Shown here: one piece after another, positions 12,454 through 25,330 of the stretch
Layout of the letters: each line of letters begins with the position of its first letter
Position numbering within the stretch: position 1 is the stretch's first letter
Assembly: GCF_947623445.1 (NCBI RefSeq)
Contig: NC_135245.1
Span: forward strand, 19,041,501 to 19,105,500
From: Clavelina lepadiformis
Taxonomy: Eukaryota > Chordata > Ascidiacea > Aplousobranchia > Clavelinidae
DNA length: 64,000 nt
Direction of reading: 5' to 3'
Program-made: the position numbers and the translations under genes
The notes under the pieces: generated by a model
Databases searched by the model: none
Told to the model about the DNA's origin: nothing
The model's input: only the letters and a program-made list of their open reading frames with translations

Positions 12454-13784
12454 GTGGCTCTGAATTCGACAGTTTTGCAATGGTTTAATTGCTACTGAAG
12501 TGTGCATATTTTTTGTGAAAACGTAAGAAATGTAATCTATAAATTGTTGTAAATTTCACCTTGAATACGTAATGGCAGTATCTAGTTTATCGAAAAAAAA
12601 ATTAAATTTAAAATTACTTTCTACTTGAAAGTAATAACGTAGTAACCTAACCTAGCCTCAATCTATCTCCTATGATCTAACAATCCAATCCAAGTTCAAT
12701 GAAACCTTCGATATAGAAACAAAGCCAGGTTTTTCATGTTCTTTCTCTTCAACTGTTAGAATGAAATGTGTTATCCGATGCTTGTATTTTTCGAGCTTGC
12801 AATGTTTTTCCGACGGAGCATTGCGTTTTACAATTGATGTTAAACACTCGGCTTTGATTTGGCACGCTTTGTGTTGCGTAACGTGTTTTACGTATTTTTT
12901 GTTTCTTCGGTTTCGTAAATTGTGTTCATTATGTTGAACAACCTGCATTGGTGTAAACATCCATTGTTCTTTGATACTCCAGCAAATTTATGAGGTCCTT
13001 CAATGACTTTCCTTTCTGAACATTGATTGATGAGGTCACACGACATATAACACAAACGACATACTGTAAGATATTTGTCTGTAGCGATCGACACTTGAAG
13101 TGGACGATGCGTCACTGAAACTTCGTATCTTCGGTATATTTTAAGTCATAATTACACCTCATGAATTATGTAGAAAGCGGTCTATTGTCAAGCACTATAT
13201 GCAGTACATGCAATATGACCATATCACTGGAATAAATTTAGTTGAAAGTTGATATTTCTCTTATTTTGCGTCGTCACTGCTATCGGTTGGCATCGTAACA
13301 CAGCTCTGTAAGAATTTATAGGCCTATGATTAACCGCTATTTAAGCAACTTGAGCATTGTGGTTGTGATGTCTGCTGTATCAACTTGCCATATTCATGAT
13401 GTTACAGCAGATGCGCTGAAATGAAAGCAACAAGTCAAATATAAATAAAAATAATAAATATTCTTGCTTACAACCTATTAACCAACCAGGTGGAGCGAAG
13501 AAGGTTAAGCAATATGCATAATACATAAGCCTTTCTGTGGTTAAAATATTTCTATGGCGCCTGACAATACTAGAAATCTTATTTTAAAACTATCTTTTAA
13601 ATAATGCATTCGAAAGTAGGCAAAATATCTGAAACATACAAAAGACCAAATTTTCCCCACATTTCAGTCAGCAATAAAACCACACCAAGACAGACGAGTG
13701 TAAAATTACAACTGACATTACAATATGCAGTGCAGAATAAACTTATATTTATTATGTAATAGAACACATTTCTGAAGGTTAAAA
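12454..13784. other. Spacer between the two CART-like genes
   Basis: About 1.3 kb that should hold the 3' UTR of precursor A and the promoter of precursor B. Minus-strand open stretches at 12670-13115 show no recognisable domain or splice support. No repeats recognised. Confidence 0.35.
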
Positions 13785-15349
13785 ATGATTTCATCTCCAG
13801 CCGTGAATTGTGGAGTTTGGTTTTTATTCATCGGTGTGATATGTTTTGCTGATGCTCTAACTTATGATGAGAATCCGGTTAACTTGATTGAACGGTTGCA
13901 AATGGTGAATATATAATTTGAAATTTATTTATTTTCTTTAAAATATTGCGATAAATTAACTTTAAAACCTTCATTATGCTTGTATTGCAATGCATGATAG
14001 CAAATATAGAACATATTTGTAATTTTTATAAATCATTTTATGGCCATTTGATTATAGGAAGATCAGGAAGACAATTCGTATCTAAACAAGGATGTTGTTT
14101 TATTGTTATGGCAACTGGAGCAAAATGGTAATCCCCATATGTACATTAGGCCTACTTTTCAGCCAACAAGATTTGTTCAATTATAAAATTTATACGTAGA
14201 TCGCGACCAAGCCTTCCTCACATACTGCTATAACAGTTGTGGCAAAAACTATTGTAATTGTTTCAGGAATTCAACAGGATGACGAAGCAGTTCCAGCTTC
14301 AAAAAGACATTTTATGGAAATGGAGCTTCCCTACGTAAGTGACTTCTGTCGTAATAGAAGTTCAATGAAATTCAAATTCCACACCGGAAACAAATTTTTA
14401 AAGTAACAAAAAAGTGATTTGCCATACAATTCGTTATGATTAATTTAACGTGACCACTTAACGCATATCAATAATTTATCCTGGGTCGTATAATGTATCT
14501 CTTTCGATTCACAGACTTTAAAAGAAAACAATTAAGAAAGGTAGCGTCGAGCACGTACAGCACATATATAGCCTACAGTATCCTATTTAGGTTAATCGTT
14601 ATCCTGAGCGACAAAATTATCAAAACTTCAAAATCGTTAGGTTATATATTTTTTCATGAAAATGCAATAAACAGCTGTTGTCTGTTGGTTTCAAAATTAA
14701 CAATGAAGGACTAACGGATTAAGGTTTATTACCAAATATTTGTTACCGGTAGGTCTATACTTCTTCAAGTAGTCTACTGAAACGCAGCTAAAATTGGTTA
14801 ACTTATAAAATTTTCGCAAACTAATAAAAGAAATTTACGTTACTCTAAAAACCTTCATCAAAAAAGACCATAAGATTGAACATAAAATTATTTTGATTTG
14901 AAACTTATTTGTTTGTATAAATTTGCAAAAACTTGACATGCGGGACATTGTCAGTAATCGAAAATATGTTGGGGAAACAGTTATTTTTCTTATAAATTTA
15001 CAACGGGTTTTAACCCTTATATATGTGTGTGTTCTGTGTGTAACTGATTTAGAATAAATAAGCAGGAAGCTAACAAGAAAAGTTCAATTGCAAACAAGTA
15101 ATTGGAAACAACCAGCACGAAACTAATCTGACGTTGGACGATAGGAGCCGTTTAGCTCTAGCCTAAACATGTACAACAAATGTAGGCTAAGCAACTTGGC
15201 GTAAACTACGCTAAAAGCTGTATAATGTTTTACAGTGCCAGCAAGGCGCAAACTGCATCAAGCGAAGAGGATGGAGATCTTGGCAATATTGCCACTGCAA
15301 CGGAGGAGCAAGTTGCCGTGGAAATCGTTACTTTTCCCGATGTTTATAG
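13785..15349 (+). CDS. CART-like neuropeptide precursor B
   Basis: Four exons: 13785-13904, 14058-14127, 14267-14334 and 15236-15349 (phases 0,1,0, as in precursor A), 123 residues. A hydrophobic leader (VWFLFIGVICFADA) serves as signal peptide. The middle region is acidic. ASKR is the cleavage site, again followed by exactly nine residues (HFMEMELPY) before the first cysteine, with the intron placed immediately before that cysteine. The last exon encodes C-x5-C-x11-C-x-C-x5-C-x8-C-Leu, with CHCNGGASC where vertebrate CART has CDCPRGTSC, and a terminal RCL (vertebrate KCL). The PRG turn is replaced by NGG, so this copy has diverged more than A. The exon also carries a longer open frame in another register, which could mislead annotation. 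It is probably a tandem duplicate of precursor A that became specialised. Confidence 0.83.
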
Positions 15350-15466
15350 AAGGTCAATTAAGATACTCTATCAATCATGTCAAGCTCAACAAAAAAGTCC
15401 CCTGCATGCATCCAAATATGGTATAGCCAACTTGAATGAGTCTTTGTTTGTAATTCGGTAATGATT

Positions 15467-15472
15467 AATAAA
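15467..15472 (+). terminator. Polyadenylation signal of CART-like gene B
   Basis: AATAAA 118 bases after the stop codon of precursor B, in an AT-rich context. The position fits a short 3' UTR. Confidence 0.6.
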
Positions 15473-15689
15473 TCAAACGAATGCATGTCGACAAATTTTA
15501 AGTGTGTCTTCATTGCCTGCATTTTTATAATGTTTATTTGGTATATTCTCACTTTATTTTATAAGCAGGCAGTCAAGCTTTTGAGCATCTAGTGCCTCTT
15601 TTCATTTAGCGGGTTCGGTGTCCATGCTAACCTACCATCTTATAGTAGGCCTACCGGTACAATTCTATTATTGTTATCTTGCATGTTTT

Positions 15690-16060
15690 CACCCCATTCG
15701 TCTACTTTCCGCCCATTAAAATGGTCCAGAGTACGGGAAATTTTTCCCATTGTAATGGCAGGAAGTATGCCTTTCTTACCCTAGAGTAAGATATATGCCT
15801 TTGGAATGGGGAGAATTTTACTTTGGCACAAATATGGTTTGTGAACCCCATTCGTCTATTTTTCCGCCCATTAAAATGGACCTGCTTTCAGCAATGGGGT
15901 TTCCCACAAACTATATTTCTGCCGAAGTAAACATCTCCCCATTCCAAATGCATATGTTTTACTCTAGGGTAAGAAAGACATACTTCCTTTCATTCTAATG
16001 GGAAAATAATACCGCATTTCCACCCATTTCAATGGGCGGAAAGCAGACGAATCGGGTGAT
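15690..16060. repeat. Foldback (palindromic) MITE-like element
   Basis: Two imperfect inverted arms (about 15690-15856 and 15900-16060) pair over most of their length. Shared blocks, seen as reverse complements, include ATTCGTCTACTTTCCGCCC, CTTACCCTAGAGTAA and TTGGAATGGGGAGA. Arms differ at perhaps one base in eight, so it is not young. No coding frame. This is a non-autonomous element or hairpin repeat between the CART-like genes and SSRP1. Confidence 0.75.
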
Positions 16061-16186
16061 GTTTTAAGACCTTGGGTTTTCCCACTTTTTCCTTCTCGTT
16101 AATTGTTTGTGAACATGTGTTTTATTGTGCTGTAACTACAACGGTTGGTATCTTAAATTTCGCTCCACACAGTTAGTTAAAAATAA

Positions 16187-16210
16187 ACAATACAATACAA
16201 TACAATACAA
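16187..16210. repeat. ACAAT pentanucleotide microsatellite
   Basis: About five tandem copies of ACAAT just beyond the foldback element, possibly the tail of a degraded retroposed repeat. Confidence 0.7.
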
Positions 16211-16517
16211 TCTAAATTAAACCACAGAGACATAAACGATAATACATGATTAATGGTGAAGGAGAAACAAATTTATCACGTGTGTTTCCCGAAACGAAGT
16301 GATTATAAAAAAAAACATTTTTCTTCGCGGTTCTTGAGCCTTGAACAACAAAATTGTCAGTTCAGGTTTTTCACCAGTGTTGGATGTGTGCAGGTCTATG
16401 GCCATGGGTCAGACTACGAACTGACAGAACACTAGAATATGACCGGTTTCAGCAAGATTTGTTTTTAACAGACAAACTGTATTAAAAACTTGTGTAATTT
16501 GTTGTTTGTTTGTAACC

Positions 16518-17583
16518 ATGGCGATGAATGGTGAATTGCTGGATTTTAAGGACATTTTTCAAGAAAGTCGTGGAGCAATGGTATGGAATTATCAATTATC
16601 ATATAGGTCGTGTCTATCTTTCCGACTAGAAAGTAAGGCAGTTTTTGAAGAGAAATCGTCCATGCAAAGCTGCAGATTTTCGTCTCATAGAGTGCACGGA
16701 AGCCTCAACTCTTGGTTTATTTATTATATATTGTCGTTAAAACAAACAGCTTTTCTTTGTTTTTTTTTTATAAATCGTATAAAAAATTCTGTGTGCACGT
16801 TAATGAATCTCGTGCGTGCAGCAGTGACACTTTCCACTGGACTAGGAGCAGGCCAGACTACAGAGTAACCTATGGCAGTTTTCGCTGAGACCTTGCTTGC
16901 GCAGGACAGTCAAAATTAGGTTGACTGGGTACAGGACGTGTAAAATGTGTGAAAAATAGTTATTTTTCATTCTGCAATAGACATTAGCCAAAACACAAAT
17001 CCTGTGGCCCCTCATTTTTAGCGACATTCGGGTGCACCAAACATAAATTTGAAAAATGTTGAGGGTACGGTTTCCATGCTTTCTACTATGGGTCATGCAG
17101 TAGTTCAAACTGAATAGAGAAATGAAAGAGTGTAATATAGCTCCTTCTTAGTTATCAGTTTGTATATTAGGTCATTAGGCCAGATATATTTGGTGCAGAA
17201 AGTTGTTTTATGCATTTATTTGCTCGTTATAAAATACAGTCATTTGACATTATGATAGAAAGTGTGGTATGTGCTCTCAAAACATCTTAACGTGTACGCC
17301 AAGCGTTTTCATGTTCACATCAGTATATACATGATAAAGAAACAAGGCAAATAAAGTCTTTTTAACACCAATTTGTAAAATTAAACAAAAATTTGAGTAT
17401 TTAATGCATGTCATTTTGCAAAACGTTTTATTTCTGCGTGGACCCTTTTTCATCAGCAACTGATTTACTTTCCATATGGACATACTGTATATAGTTGTAT
17501 ATGAACACATATTCTTCATTATATGATTGTTTGGTATTATGGTGATATAGCACAACTTATGGCATTGTAGTTAATGTTGTGTA

Positions 17584-17618
<35 letters not shown>

Positions 17619-20600
17619 AGAGAGAGTATTTAAACAAATCTTTAAAAAAAGTTGGCTGTCCGGATCTCATATAACTTTAAAGAATCAAATACAACAGCAA
17701 AGAAACTAGCAATTATTTTCACTGCTTTTGAGTTTGCTGTCTTAAAATAAAATGATTGCTAGTGTTTTTGGTCGTGCATTTATTCTTCTAATGACTTGTG
17801 CTTCTCAGAACTTAGCTCATGTAACTTAAATGTCTTTGGTACATTTCATAGCTCGATGGCAGACTCCAAATCCTCAGCGAAAAGTTTGTCTTTAAAAACA
17901 ACAAGACCGGTAAGATCGATACGATAGCAAACAGCGACGTGTCTGGTATTGTTTGGAGGAGGGTAGCACGAGATAATGAACTGAAACTAACTTTGAAAAA
18001 TGGTCACATCTTCAAATTTGACGGATTTAAAGACAAGGTTTGTTTGCATCACTTTAGATTTCTATAGAGCAGTTTTTGTAAGAAGTCAAATGCAAGATCC
18101 ATGTAACTTGATGTCAAGTCAACCTTTCATTTTGTATAGGAATTTGAAAGGATAAACAGTTTCGTCAAGTCCAGATATGGGATGGAGGTTGAGCAACAAG
18201 AACTGAGTGGAAAAGGCTGGAACTGGGGCAGTGTTGACTTTCAAGGTAAAAATTTCAGACAATATATAAATGTTATACATATATAGTTATATACCTATGT
18301 AGGCTATGTTTTAAATTTTTTTATATTTTACGGAATGAACAATCTGCTAAATTTGTGGTTTATATGGCATCATTTTTGACTTACTGGTATTTCATATACA
18401 GTATATGCATATAGATGGATAGATTTAATCAGATACCAGTGCCAGTACATGGTGAACAAAGTTTTAAGTTGTGTAATGGGGTAAATATCAAAAATTTAAT
18501 GTAAATTGTGTAATTTCAAGCATTGTAGATGACACACTTATGACGACATGCATACGTATTTAAATGATGTTTGACCGGTCATAAATTGCTTGTTGGAGTT
18601 GACTCATAAAGTAATTAATCCAATTTCTATTAATGTAGGCTATGAAATGCAATTCGACGTTGGTTCAAAATTATCATTTGAAATTCCGCTCTCAAACGTA
18701 TCCCAGTGTACTCAGAGCAAAGACGAAGTGGCGTTGGAATTTCACCAGAATGATGACTCCGAGCTTTCTTTAATGGAGATGCGTTTCTACATTCCTCCTT
18801 CACAGGACGACAGTGTTGATAAAGTGAAGGTAAACTCACCTTAAAAACTGGTTATTGCCCACAAGCTAAATTTTCAATATGTATATATTAATTATACAAG
18901 TGTATATTGTATATATTCTGCTTTAATACTTAAAATTGTATATTGTAATAATTATATGCGTACTTTCAACTTTATGTACTGTGCATACATATGCTATATA
19001 TATTCATTATCTGCTTTGATACAAAGCAGATATTGTATATTATATAGTAATAGTTATGTACACACTTTCAATTATGTTCTATATATATATATTACTTTAC
19101 TCAAACTTAAACAATCATCACCTCAGGAATTCCATGAAAGCGTCATGGCGAAGGCCGATGTTCTCCAAGTAAAAGGAAATGCCATTTGTATATTCCAAGA
19201 CCTGCAATGTCTCACACCAAGGTACCTACTATGTTGAAATATTGATTTTGGCACGAAAAATACGTTGTGTAAATGGCAAGTAAATCTGTATCTCTATCCA
19301 CTGTGCGTCTGCATTGATATTGAACCTGGAAATTATTGCAGAGGTCGATATGACATTCGAATGTACCCAAAGTTTATTCAACTTCACGGCAAGACGTTTG
19401 ACTACAAAATCACGTACACCTCAATTTTAAGACTGTTTCTTCTTCCTCACAAAGACCAGCGCCAGATTTTTTTTGTGGTACATTCATATGCGTTAAATCT
19501 AAACAGTTTCACCCAACCTTTTCCTACTTGCGGACCCCTAGCTGCAATAATTCCTTTCTTTCGGACCCCCAACTTCAGAACTGTTACTTAATACGCTATT
19601 TCTGAGGACTTAATATATAGCTCACATCCCCTTGAGACACCTTTGCTAACCCCAGGTTGGAAACCACTGAGTTATAGAGTAGACAACCTTTACATACATT
19701 TATAAATATATAATGTAACATCTATGATGTCACAAATACTTTTCTCAGGTTAGTCTTGATCCTCCGCTGAAACAAGGCCAGACACGATATCATTTTCTTA
19801 TTCTTCTCTTTTATAAAGAAGACGACCTTTTTGCCGAGTTGACTCTTTCTGAGTAAGTTGCTTTTACAGTAACAGATCCAGACAACAAAAACGTACTGAT
19901 ACCACTGTAATGTTTTGTTAATGTTTAGTAATAATTCCATCTCATGGTTGTAATTCTTAGCGAAGAGATAGAAGAGCGCTTTGATGGAAAGCTACAAAAA
20001 ACGATGTCTGGGCCAATGTACGAAGTGGTCAGTCGTGTAGTGAAACACTTGGTGCAACGGAAAATAACTGTCCCAGGTTCATATAAAGGGTAAGGAAAAT
20101 AAAGTGTTGCTCTTAGAGCATTTTTTTGAATTTAAAACGGCGTTTAAACGTATTAAAATTTAAAACGCATTCATTCGTTAAAACTGCTGTGTAGTATGTC
20201 TGCTTATGTGCTAAATACACCATGTATTTAACATGAAAAACCTGCTGTGCTTCCTGCTGTTTTAGTAATTTTTAACTCGTCATGAGCAGAGTTGGTGGCG
20301 TTCAGTCAATCACGTGCACTTACAAAGCATCATCTGGATTTTTGTACCCCCTTGAGCGAGGCTTTATGTATGTGCACAAGCCACCCGTACATATTCGATT
20401 TGATGAAATAGCGACCGTGAACTTTGCAAGAGGAACGACAAAAATCAACAGATCGTTTGATTTTGAAGTTGAAACACGAAGCAAAGGAAATTATGTCTTC
20501 AGCAATATCGAAAGGTTAAAGGTCATTCTGTTAACGTGAAATATTACTCTGTGAAATTCCAAGGAACGCTGAGTTGCTGAAATATAAAGTAAGATGAAAA

Positions 20601-23265
20601 AGATGGTTTGAAGTGCTTAAAATGCTTTTTGCAGAGACCAGTACGCCGCGTTGTATGATTTTGTGAGCAACAAGAAATTAAAGATAAAGAATATTGGAAA
20701 GGTGCTAACGTTCTATGCATTGCAATAAAAAGTGTTTTAAAACAAGAAAACTATCTAGTTTTCGTTGAACTTGTAGTTACAACACTATTATTTATATGTT
20801 GGTTTATCGACATCAGCAGCATTTCTGCTTCCAGTCAGTAACAAGTTCTTATTTAGGGTGGAATCAACTACGACACGATGCAAGAAAGTGACGATGATGA
20901 CGTCCATGACCCATATATGGAACGCATGAAACAGGAGGCGGCGGCTCGAGATGAGGAAGACAATGACGATGACGAAGAAAGTGAGGATGAGGACTTCCAA
21001 CCGACGGAACAAAACGAAAACGATGTAAGGAAACATCAAGTTCATGCTTACTACTGCCTCGCTTCGTGTTGGCGTAATATCTTAAGCAGGAGCAAAGCGT
21101 GATAAGATTTCGTCCTCTTCTGTTCCTTCAACAGTGCAGTTTTTCCTTTTTTGTTCAAGAAAATTAGAATGACTGCAATTAAACTTGCGTGCATTTGAAC
21201 CATTATTTTCTTCCCGGCTTCGTTGTCTTAGTTTTAACTCTTGAATGCAGGTCGCCGAGGAATTTGATTCTGATGCTGAGAGCTCGGAGGAAGACGAGTC
21301 AGGAAAAGAAGAAGAAGATTCGGAAGAAGAACAAAGACCTAAGAAGCGACCAAAAGAGAAGAAGGTGGTAAAAGAGAGGGCACCTAAAGAAACTGGATCA
21401 AGAAAGGTTTCATTAAAAACAGTTTTTGTTATTTGCTTAGTTTTATTCTTAAATCACAGTTATACTGCAATAGTGTTCCTATTAAAGGTGTCAAAGTTGA
21501 CCCAATTTGAAAGTTGATTTTTTTTACCACCACTCAATCAATTGGAAACAAACTTTTCAGTGTGAAATCGAATAAGAATGAACACACATTTTCACTTTGT
21601 TTTTAATTTTACTGTATTATATAACATAAAATGGTTGCTTGCACTTGCATTGATGCTTACACTACGCATCAAGTACATTTTAAACAAAACTCGCACTATT
21701 AACCTACCAAGAATGAAACCAAATCTATGTTTACTATAACGTTAACTTTTTTTTGGCAAGACTACGCAAAATAAAAATAGGAGCGAGTGGTCACAACAAT
21801 TTGACATTTCTGAGTTTATATAAATTTAGAAACCATATTTATTTTGTGCAATGAGAACAAAACAGCTCTGCACGTTGCTTCAAGCAAAATTGAGTGGATA
21901 CTTTAAAATTTTCATATTTTACACCCCTTGTTTCTATAATGGCATGGGCCTACTTTATTCAATGCTCCAATCTAATAGCTATCATGCTGATAACTGTTAA
22001 ATATATTTCTTTGTTCAACTTGGAGTTACATAAAAGGATCCTACCAACAAGTAGGTTTTAATCAAAGTTGTAAATGCAGCGCAAGGCAAAGAAAGATCCG
22101 AATGCACCAAAGCGACCCCCATCAGCATACCTGCAGTGGCTTAACGACAACCGGGCAAAACTTAAACATGAAAATCCCGGTATCAGCATAACAGAACTTT
22201 CCAAACTGGCAGGACAACAGTGGAGCAAAGTGGACCGTAGTGTTAAAGAGGTGCAATTATAAGATTGTTTGTCCATAATCTAAACAAAATGGTATCAATG
22301 TTATTCAGATCAATGTTATTTTTTACATGCTTGGTTACCACAGGGCATTATCAACTCATGTTTGCCTTCATGTAATGCATACTATATCCTTGTATACTAT
22401 TAAATAATTTAAGTGCACACTCATTGTCGTAGAAATATGAACAGAAGTATAGGAAGGCCAAAGAAGTATATGAAGTGTCTATGCGTGAGTATAAGCAAAG
22501 TGGTGGTGCCAGCACTACATCTCCACCGGTCAAGTAAGTTCATGCCATTTGTTCTGCCACGTCTGATTGTCATCATATAAAACTGATGCCTGTAGCTGTT
22601 TTAATCATTTAAGAGAGTGCAGTTAGTTGTTGGGTTACTCCTAACCATGCCAAACATTTAAATAGGTTTTTTAGCTTGTACTATGATGTTGAGTTTATGT
22701 ACTTTTATACGCAGTGGCACATTTGACAATATAATTCACTGATAAATGTTTTTGTACTATAGAAAATCTAAGTCAAAGCCGTCTAGTCAGAATACAGGAA
22801 AAGTGACGACTAACACAACGCCAACTAAGTATAAAAGTAAAGAGTTTATTACTGAGAGTGATTCTCTTTCTTCATCGGATTCCGAAGAGGAAACAAAACC
22901 AAAATCATCGTCAAAGAAGGTAAGTTACATAACGATAATTTGCTGTAGCCTCATTTGTACCCAGCTTTTTCACTTTCCTTATTAGAGGTGTAAATAACAT
23001 TCAGTGTTACTTTTGAAACTTCTATATAGAACCTTCTAGCACAGTAAAGATTGCATAATAGTTTATTGTCTTGTGATGTCTGATTAAAATGCTAACTGAA
23101 TACCAACTCTTAAAAGAATGCATTAGATTTAGTCCGTCTTCTTATTTAACTCTTGTTCTCTAGGCTCCTCCTTCTCCACAAGCTGACAGCGAGGAGGAAA
23201 GTGAAGCAGAACAAACTCCTGCTTCTTCCTCTGAAGAAGAAGATGAAGACGATGACAGTGATTAG
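16518..23265 (+). CDS. SSRP1: FACT complex subunit SSRP1 (structure-specific recognition protein 1)
   Basis: Sixteen exons: 16518-16580, 17852-18037, 18140-18245, 18639-18829, 19127-19221, 19342-19477, 19749-19852, 19961-20089, 20290-20514, 20635-20701, 20857-21024, 21251-21406, 22080-22250, 22433-22533, 22763-22919 and 23164-23265. They total 718 residues (human about 709). SSRP1 pairs with SPT16 as the FACT histone chaperone, which handles H2A-H2B during transcription and replication in the nucleus. Visible domains in order: N-terminal dimerisation domain (KGWNWGSVDF), the tandem PH-like middle domain (LQCLTPRGRYDIR, LRLFLLPHKDQRQ, ITVPGSY, RGFMYVHKPPVHIRFDEI), an acidic stretch (exons 11-12), an HMG box (KKDPNAPKRPPSAYLQWLN to ELSKLAGQQW) split across exons 13-14, and a Ser/Glu-rich tail ending in DDDSD. 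The start MAMNGELLDF matches the family N-terminus. The large first intron (1.27 kb) and intron 6 hold repeats. Complete, with no damage seen. Confidence 0.98.
17583..17616. repeat. TA dinucleotide microsatellite in SSRP1 intron 1
   Basis: A run of about 15 TA units followed by a short GA run. Confidence 0.9.
19504..19669. mobile_element. Probable hAT-type MITE in SSRP1 intron 6
   Basis: Starts CAGTTTCACCCAACC and ends, as reverse complement, CAGTGGTTTCCAACCTGG. These are imperfect terminal inverted repeats of the CAGTGGTTC-type seen in other elements of this window. Both ends carry related GGACCCC/GGGGTTAG blocks. No coding capacity. No clear 8-base target duplication, so the ends are approximate. 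Confidence 0.5.
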
Positions 23266-23475
23266 GATTTGTCAATTGAGTGACCATAGTTGAAGCTGAG
23301 TTGTACAAAGCCAGCTAAATTTCATTCTTAGATTGGACGGTCGCCTAAAACTCGCCGGACTGCCTCCATAGCATTGCTGCCAAATTGAACTAATTTTTTG
23401 CAGCTGTACGTTGTCGGTTTTTGCAACCTTATCGCCTTTGTTGAAAATTACCGTTTGTTGTAACATTGTCGTGTG

Positions 23476-23481
23476 AATAAA
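23476..23481 (+). terminator. SSRP1 polyadenylation signal
   Basis: AATAAA about 210 bases after the SSRP1 stop codon. Confidence 0.75.
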
Positions 23482-25330
23482 CTTTTACCTTGCACAATAT
23501 CGGCCGTGTTTGTTTTGCTAATAAGCGTATCCAGTTTATGTAATGACAAGTTTTTTATAAGAAACCTTCGAGTTAGGACAAGAATTGGTTTATCTTAATT
23601 TTGCTGTCATTATAGTGTGCACGACATTATGGCCACAAGGAATCAAACATTGGTAGAACTTTATGTTGATAAAATTCATGATCAATACCTTGTTGCATGT
23701 TATAACCTAAAAGCTATAGGCTATGTTATAACCTATAGGCTTGTTATAACCTAACGATTTTGTGGTTAAGGTAGAAAAAAGGAGTTTGGTTTTTTCAAAA
23801 TAATTGCGCTAAATATTATACCCAAAATTTACTTGGCCTTCAACAATTTCCAGATCGAAATTCTCCTAAAAATATGATTTCCATGAAGGTTCAGTTGCTT
23901 TGGTTGTCTGCCTTCACGGTTTCAAGTTCTAGCCCAACTTCCGATTCCAACCAAGGCGGAATTTTTTCTCACCTACTCCGACAGTTCGAAGTCAAACTTG
24001 GGGATTTGGTAGAGTAGGGGCTGAGCTATGCTTTGTTGAAATCCTTATAGCTTAATGTGAAGTAGGCTAGGCTAGTCGAAGCCTAGCCATGTGCTGTGCC
24101 TAGCCAGTCATGTGAAGAAGGTCACGTCAGTCAAAGCCCTAGGCCATAGATTTGTGGCGGTCAGTACCACACAAACATCCCACATCCCAAATGTATTGGA
24201 TAAAGTTGGACTTATACTTTAATTTTTACTCGCAGTTGTGTGACCATTCGTGACTTTGCATTCAATGTGATTAGCCCCCAGTCTCATGTGCAAATGTTAC
24301 TGTTTCCAAGAAAGCCGTTTAAAGTTTTTGGTTTGTTGAACGCAATGATGGAAAGTGAGGCATCTGCATGCAAGGGAGTCATCAACATACACGCCAAATA
24401 TTTTAATCATCACGCCAATTTGCAATAAATAAACAAACAAAATTCGTTGTTTGACCGTCAAATTATAATAAATAAACAAAGAATTGAGGCAGCGTATGCC
24501 ATCACGCCAAATTTTGCACCTTTGCAAGCACGATTTCTCATTGAAAACTGCCGAACTTTCCAGTTGGTTTTGAACATTGAAGTTATAATTTTATTTAGCG
24601 TTCATTGTGTATGCTATCTGTGAAGGGCAAGCAACCTTCTACAGGAGTCAGACGGCTTAAATGGAGTCATCATTCTGTTTATCTTTCAGTTTCTATCATC
24701 ACATACTCAATGCACCGCACTGGAGCCTCCAACGAAGCCCAGAAGGAGAAACCATCTGCATTTTCTCAACTAGAAAAAGATACTTTTATCACTTGTATTT
24801 GCAAAAATCGTGCCAGTGCAATTTCCAAGCGACTAAGCACAATGTTTACGAAGACTACAAATGTTTCGCTAAGTCGCATCTTTGTCTTTTTGCTTACACT
24901 GGCGACATTTCTCTGATAAACTCACGAACCGCCTGTTAACTTACATCCCACGAGTATGCTGTCGTTGCTTGGACTTCGTACTTGTATACGAAACTTTTTT
25001 ATTACTTTCATCTTATTTTAATGGCATACAGTACGCTCATTTACATATTTCAGCTTGGTAATCTTCCAAGCCTTATCTGCAAGTGGGGTAGTGTGACGAT
25101 CAATGCTACACAAACGTCCCACACCAATTTTTTGGATAAAGTTGGACTTGCACTTGTAATTTGTTCCACTAAAACCTAATTGAAAAGTGCTTCCTAGACT
25201 AGAAAATACTCAAAATTTGCAGTCAAGTAATTTACTCTATATGATGCTTATTTTACTTCTCTGTATATATTATATACCGGTACTGTTTAAATACTGGTAG
25301 CCCAAGTTTGTAGTTTGTTAATAATTCACA
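23482..25330. other. Spacer between SSRP1 and the coiled-coil gene, repeat-rich
   Basis: No supported gene. A block around 24160-24220 and another around 25085-25160 share ACACAAAC-TCCCACA followed by TTGGATAAAGTTGGACTT, so a dispersed or duplicated repeat is present. Two overlapping plus-strand open frames at 24605-24939 lack splice partners or known motifs. Short AGGCTA/TAGCC-rich repeats occur at 24020-24130. Confidence 0.45.

Noticed and set aside
15225-15461. 78-residue plus-strand frame starting MFYSASKAQ
   Set aside because: It is the wrong register over the cysteine exon of CART-like gene B; the other frame carries all six cysteines and a correct splice phase.
24605-24939. Two overlapping plus-strand open frames of about 92-103 residues
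   Set aside because: They overlap in different frames, show no domain, no convincing splice partners, and sit in repeat-rich spacer; likely chance.
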